DNA of 10,460 bases from Marinilabiliales bacterium (GTDB lineage: Bacteria > Bacteroidota > Bacteroidia > Bacteroidales > BM523). Positions 7,562 through 10,460 of the stretch are shown here, piece by piece. The first letter of the stretch is position 1, and the number at the start of each line of letters is the position of its first letter. Location of the stretch: positions 1,979-12,438 of the forward strand of contig PKSZ01000103.1 of the NCBI GenBank assembly GCA_002869425.1, given 5' to 3'. The position numbers were made by a program, and so were the translations under genes. The notes under the pieces were generated by a model, which saw only the letters and a program-made list of their open reading frames with translations, was not told the DNA's origin and made no database searches.

Positions 7562-9217
7562 ATGAATACAAAGACAGGTATATTCAGTAATATCAAGGGT
7601 GATCTTTTCGGAGGGCTTACTGCAGGAATAGTAGCATTGCCTCTTGCACTTGCATTTGGTTTGCAGTCTGGGCTTGGAGCATCTGCAGGCTTATATGGAG
7701 CTGTATGTATTGGGATTTTTGCTTCAATTTTTGGTGGAACACCCAGTCAGATTAGTGGACCAACAGGACCAATGACGGTTGTATCTGCATCCATAGCAGC
7801 AAATGCAATTCAATCCGCAGGAACATTAGATAAAGGTATTGGGATTGTGATTGTAACCTTTATGCTTGCTGGGTTATTTCAGCTTGTTTTTGGATTTCTA
7901 AAAATCGGGAGATACATCAAATATATACCCTATCCCGTAATTTCAGGTTTTATGAGTGGTATAGGAATTATTATTATTCTTTTTCAGCTTTATCCAATGT
8001 TGGGTTCAGCCTCTACATCAAATATCATGGATTTGGTTTTGAACATTGCCGAACCTTTATCAAATGTTAATGTATGGTCCGTTATTCTGGCTATCGGAAC
8101 GGTTTTAATCATTTATTTATTTCCATTGATAAGTAAAACCATCCCTTCTACATTGGTGGCTTTGGTTGTAATGACGGTTGTAGCATGGCTTGCAGATTTT
8201 AATGTTGATCGAATCAGTGGTGTTCCTGATGGGCTGCCGGAATTTGAATTCTTATCGGTGTTTAATATTCAATTGAAAGATATTGCCAATGCAATGATTC
8301 CGGCTGTGAGTTTGGCCGGACTTGGTTCTATTGATTCTTTGTTGACATCGGTTGTTGCTGATAATATAACCAAGACACAGCATAACAGCAATAGAGAACT
8401 TATTGGTCAGGGAATTGGGAATTTTGTGGCTGCCATAGCGGGAGGTATACCGGGGGCAGGAGCAACTATGCGTACTGTTGTTAATGTTCAGTCAGGAGGT
8501 CGAACTCAATTGTCGGGAATTGTTCACGGTTTGTTTCTGCTTGCTGTGGTTCTTGGAGCAGGGCCTTTGGTCTCGCTTATTCCCAATAGCGTGTTGGCAG
8601 GTATATTAATAACCGTTGGAGTTGGAATTATTGATCGAAAAGGATTGAGGGATCTTGTTTATATTCCGAGGGCAGATGCTGTTATTCTTATACTGGTGCT
8701 CTTGTTGACGGTATTTGTAGATTTGTTGCAGGCTGTAGGTATTGGGATGGTGATTGCTTCAGTTTTGTTCATGAAAAAAGCATCTGATATCGTTGAACAG
8801 GGTACAAGTATAATGCCTGTTGCACCTACTGACAGAGAGTCTCCATGGGATGATGAAAGTATTATTCCAGAGCAGGTACAAAAGCATATTTATATCTTAC
8901 GACTGGATGGACCCTTATTTTTTGGCTCCGTAAATCATCTTAGAAGAATTGCATCGGGAATTCCAGATGAGGTTAAAGTAGTTGTAATAAGAATGAAAAG
9001 AGTGCCATATATGGATCAGTCTGGATTGTATTCTCTTGAAAGCATTGTAAGAAATATGATAGATAAGGATGTCTGCATTTTGATAACCATGATTCAGCCA
9101 CAGCCATCATATATGTTGCAGAATGTTAGATTAGTGCCTGATTTAATTCCGGAAAAGCACCTGTTTGATAATTTGGAAGATTGTTCAAACTGGATTCAGG
9201 AGTACTTAAAAAATTGA
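7562..9217 (+). CDS. SulP/SLC26-family anion transporter with STAS domain, BicA-like (possible Na+/bicarbonate symporter)
   Basis: 551 residues from ATG 7562 (MNTKTGIF). The start fits the family: a short cytosolic N-terminus and then DLFGGLTAGIVALPLALAFG (15-34). The membrane domain (about 15-405) has the SulP pattern of 14 helices, with FGGTPSQISGPTGPMTVV (57-74) at the helix-3 substrate site and SIDSLLTSVVAD (256-267), NRELIGQGIGN (277-287) and GAGATMRTVVN (298-308) around helices 8-10. D258, T262 and T302 match, even in numbering, residues I recall as Na+ ligands in Synechococcus BicA. A cytoplasmic STAS domain (about 440-548) follows, with RMKRVPYMDQSGLYSLE (477-493). Known: SulP proteins carry sulfate, bicarbonate, dicarboxylates or chloride; BicA is a low-affinity Na+-dependent bicarbonate importer. 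Inferred: bicarbonate supply for carboxylating enzymes in a heterotroph. No carbonic anhydrase or sulfate-assimilation gene is adjacent to settle it. Monocistronic, divergent from the phosphatase gene. Confidence 0.93.
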   Translation: MNTKTGIFSNIKGDLFGGLTAGIVALPLALAFGLQSGLGASAGLYGAVCIGIFASIFGGTPSQISGPTGPMTVVSASIAANAIQSAGTLDKGIGIVIVTFMLAGLFQLVFGFLKIGRYIKYIPYPVISGFMSGIGIIIILFQLYPMLGSASTSNIMDLVLNIAEPLSNVNVWSVILAIGTVLIIYLFPLISKTIPSTLVALVVMTVVAWLADFNVDRISGVPDGLPEFEFLSVFNIQLKDIANAMIPAVSLAGLGSIDSLLTSVVADNITKTQHNSNRELIGQGIGNFVAAIAGGIPGAGATMRTVVNVQSGGRTQLSGIVHGLFLLAVVLGAGPLVSLIPNSVLAGILITVGVGIIDRKGLRDLVYIPRADAVILILVLLLTVFVDLLQAVGIGMVIASVLFMKKASDIVEQGTSIMPVAPTDRESPWDDESIIPEQVQKHIYILRLDGPLFFGSVNHLRRIASGIPDEVKVVVIRMKRVPYMDQSGLYSLESIVRNMIDKDVCILITMIQPQPSYMLQNVRLVPDLIPEKHLFDNLEDCSNWIQEYLKN

Positions 9218-9261
9218 AGTGGTTAATATGAGTATATGAAAAGTATTTCTTTAGAAAGAGA

Positions 9262-9822
9262 TTAGTATTTTTTTCTTTCTACTGTGTAAACTTCTTTTAC
9301 ATTGTAATCTGTTCCGGGAACGTAGTCGCTATATTGATTTATTTTCAGATAGCAAGTCCAGGTTTGTTTGTTTTTCCCATCTTTTTCAATCGAAATGGTA
9401 ACTACATTATCAATTGTAAGATAGTTGAATGCTTCTCCGTACCACAAGGTTATCTGGTTTTCTGAATCTGCAATCCAGTAACAATAGTTTGTTGCATCAT
9501 TTTGAATTCTATGTAAATATTCAGTTAGACCTGAAGAGGCAGTGCTGTCTATTTTGTATTCACACCTGTTTCTCATAGGAGAGTCAATTTCATCAACATT
9601 ATCATACAAAAGAAAAAAGCCTGCATCCTGGTAAGTTTGGAATAGAACAAATCCACCTGTAATCGTGTCCAAAACATATACATCCAAGACTTGTATTTCC
9701 CATGCTCCAGCCTGTTTTGTCTGTAATTTTTCATCATCTTCTCTTTTATTACAGGAAAGAGCAATTATAGATATAAGAATCAAACCGACAATTGTGCATT
9801 TATTTAATTTGTTGCTTTTCAT
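9262..9822 (-). CDS. small lipoprotein of unknown function
   Basis: 186 residues from ATG 9822 (MKSNKLNK). A signal peptide with hydrophobic core TIVGLILISIIAL leads to lipobox ALSC with the cysteine at 24; NKREDD follows, a Lys/acidic run typical of surface-exposed Bacteroidota lipoproteins. The mature part has alternating beta-type stretches (AWEIQVLDVYVLD, FVLFQTY, NYCYWIAD, NQITLWYG, VVTISIEKD, TWTCYLKIN) and three further cysteines. The opening GAWEI and the closing strands recall lipocalin-like small lipoproteins, but I recognise no family signature and assign no function. It starts 9 bases after the stop of the beta-strand-rich gene to the right, so the two are one operon. Its 3' end faces the SulP gene end across a 44-base gap (9218-9261) in which I see no clear terminator. 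Confidence 0.8.
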   Translation of the reverse strand: MKSNKLNKCTIVGLILISIIALSCNKREDDEKLQTKQAGAWEIQVLDVYVLDTITGGFVLFQTYQDAGFFLLYDNVDEIDSPMRNRCEYKIDSTASSGLTEYLHRIQNDATNYCYWIADSENQITLWYGEAFNYLTIDNVVTISIEKDGKNKQTWTCYLKINQYSDYVPGTDYNVKEVYTVERKKY

Positions 9823-9831
9823 AATATCAGA

Positions 9832-10371
9832 TCAATAACCTCCCAGAGAAATTTGAATTGAAATACCTACATCTGCAAGGTTATAGTAATATGTTAAATG
9901 ATTTTGTGAACGATATGGGAATTCCATAGAATAATTCCAGCTGATATAGGGTCTGGCATGTATATAAACCGTTTCGCCGACAATAGGGAAGCTGTAATCG
10001 TAATAATAGGTCATGCCAATTCCTTGAGGACTAGCTTGATAGTATTTTGGAAATGCAGCATCTTTAAATTCGTCAGCAGCTACATTTACCATCCGCAATG
10101 CAAAATAATTTACATCAATCAACATACCAATTCTAACATTTTCTCCGGCCATAAAAGCCCAACCTCCATGAATCGTATTTTCTCTGTACTTCATCATCCA
10201 AACGCTATCAACATTGTTAATTGTGTACTTAAGTTTATCTTTTTGAAATTTATTTGATATGCCAAATTCCAATACTAAGTTATCAGTGGTATAAGTATAA
10301 CCATAATACCAGCCTCCATGTGTGTTGGGTAGTTTCATTTTGTTGCTTGCATCCGGATATTGCTGGTTCAA
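9832..10371 (-). CDS. beta-strand-rich, probably outer-membrane protein, N-terminus uncertain or frameshifted
   Basis: 179 residues if begun at TTG 10371; the first ATG is at 10338 (MKLPNTHGG, 168 residues). The frame is open up to a TAA at 10435-10437. The sequence is full of aromatic, alternating strands (GGWYYGYTYTTDNLVLEFGI, YYYDYSFPIVG, TVYIHARPYISWNYSM) and ends GISIQISLGGY, which looks like a transmembrane beta-barrel or related envelope fold. Such proteins need a signal peptide, and none is present at either start. The residues before the TTG (LLYKRFEAYKLNQQYP) also read as ordinary protein, suggesting the coding region really begins further upstream and is interrupted by a frameshift or indel between about 10370 and 10437. 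The alternative is a separate cytosolic or internally started gene. I recognise no named family. The lipoprotein gene follows 9 bases later. Confidence 0.6.
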   Translation of the reverse strand: MNQQYPDASNKMKLPNTHGGWYYGYTYTTDNLVLEFGISNKFQKDKLKYTINNVDSVWMMKYRENTIHGGWAFMAGENVRIGMLIDVNYFALRMVNVAADEFKDAAFPKYYQASPQGIGMTYYYDYSFPIVGETVYIHARPYISWNYSMEFPYRSQNHLTYYYNLADVGISIQISLGGY

Positions 10372-10460
10372 TTTATAGGCTTCAAATCGTTTATAAAGCA
10401 GATTACATTGTCTAAAGACAATCGCAATCCGGATTTAGGGGTTATTTCCCTTGAAGAAGA
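10368..10460 (-). CDS. possible 3' end of an upstream reading frame, or the displaced N-terminal part of the next gene
   Basis: From the right edge one minus-strand frame is open for 30 codons (reading ITPKSGLRLSLDNVICFIND in its middle) and stops at TGA 10370-10368. That TGA overlaps the TTG at 10371 as TTGA, the layout of a translationally coupled gene pair. The other two frames have stops inside this stretch. Either this is the last 30 residues of a separate upstream gene, or it is the same protein as the neighbouring beta-rich gene before a one-base shift. The stretch is too short to name a family. Confidence 0.35.
   Translation of the reverse strand, partial: SSSREITPKSGLRLSLDNVICFINDLKPIN

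Noticed and set aside
9232..9284. AGAAAGA...TCTTTCT inverted repeat between the converging genes as a bidirectional terminator
   Set aside because: The stem is short and AT-rich with a long loop and no T run after it on either strand.

Overview
The window looks like a chromosomal segment of a Bacteroidota organism, probably a free-living (perhaps marine or sediment) relative of the Bacteroidales/Marinilabiliales. The lineage call rests on AT-rich DNA, two perfect matches to the Bacteroidota -7 promoter element TAnnTTTG upstream of genes with a third (also perfect) before a tRNA, no obvious Shine-Dalgarno sequences, lipoproteins with acidic/lysine residues right after the lipobox cysteine, and gene families typical of the phylum (DUF2723/GT117, DUF4249, TonB-dependent receptors with a carboxypeptidase-regulatory-like domain, TPR-SpoIIE proteins). 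The genus is not determinable from what I can see.

Layout, left to right. (1) 1-1212, minus: N-terminal 404 residues of a DUF2723/TMEM260-like membrane glycosyltransferase that runs off the left edge. (2) 1384-1561, plus: a single tRNA-Gln(TTG) with its own promoter, an unusual perfect hairpin at the predicted transcription start, and a rho-independent terminator. (3) 1628-4913, minus: a two-gene outer-membrane operon, a TonB-dependent receptor followed after 10 bases by a DUF4249 surface lipoprotein, probably an uptake or surface-binding pair of unknown ligand. (4) 5078-7321, minus: a large TPR / transmembrane / coiled-coil / SpoIIE-phosphatase signalling protein with a non-ATG start. (5) 7562-9217, plus, divergent from it: a SulP-family anion transporter with a C-terminal STAS domain and strong resemblance to the cyanobacterial bicarbonate transporter BicA. 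(6) 9262-10460, minus: a small lipoprotein of unknown function preceded by a beta-strand-rich, probably outer-membrane protein whose N-terminus is missing or out of frame near the right edge.

Functionally this is mostly cell-envelope biology: protein glycosylation, surface uptake, sensing through periplasmic TPRs, anion import. I do not see a mobile element, CRISPR array, phage, toxin-antitoxin or defence system. The least explained points are the possible frameshift at 10368-10437, the divergent SpoIIE-phosphatase/STAS-transporter pair, the tRNA leader hairpin, and the recently copied 120-bp TPR units.
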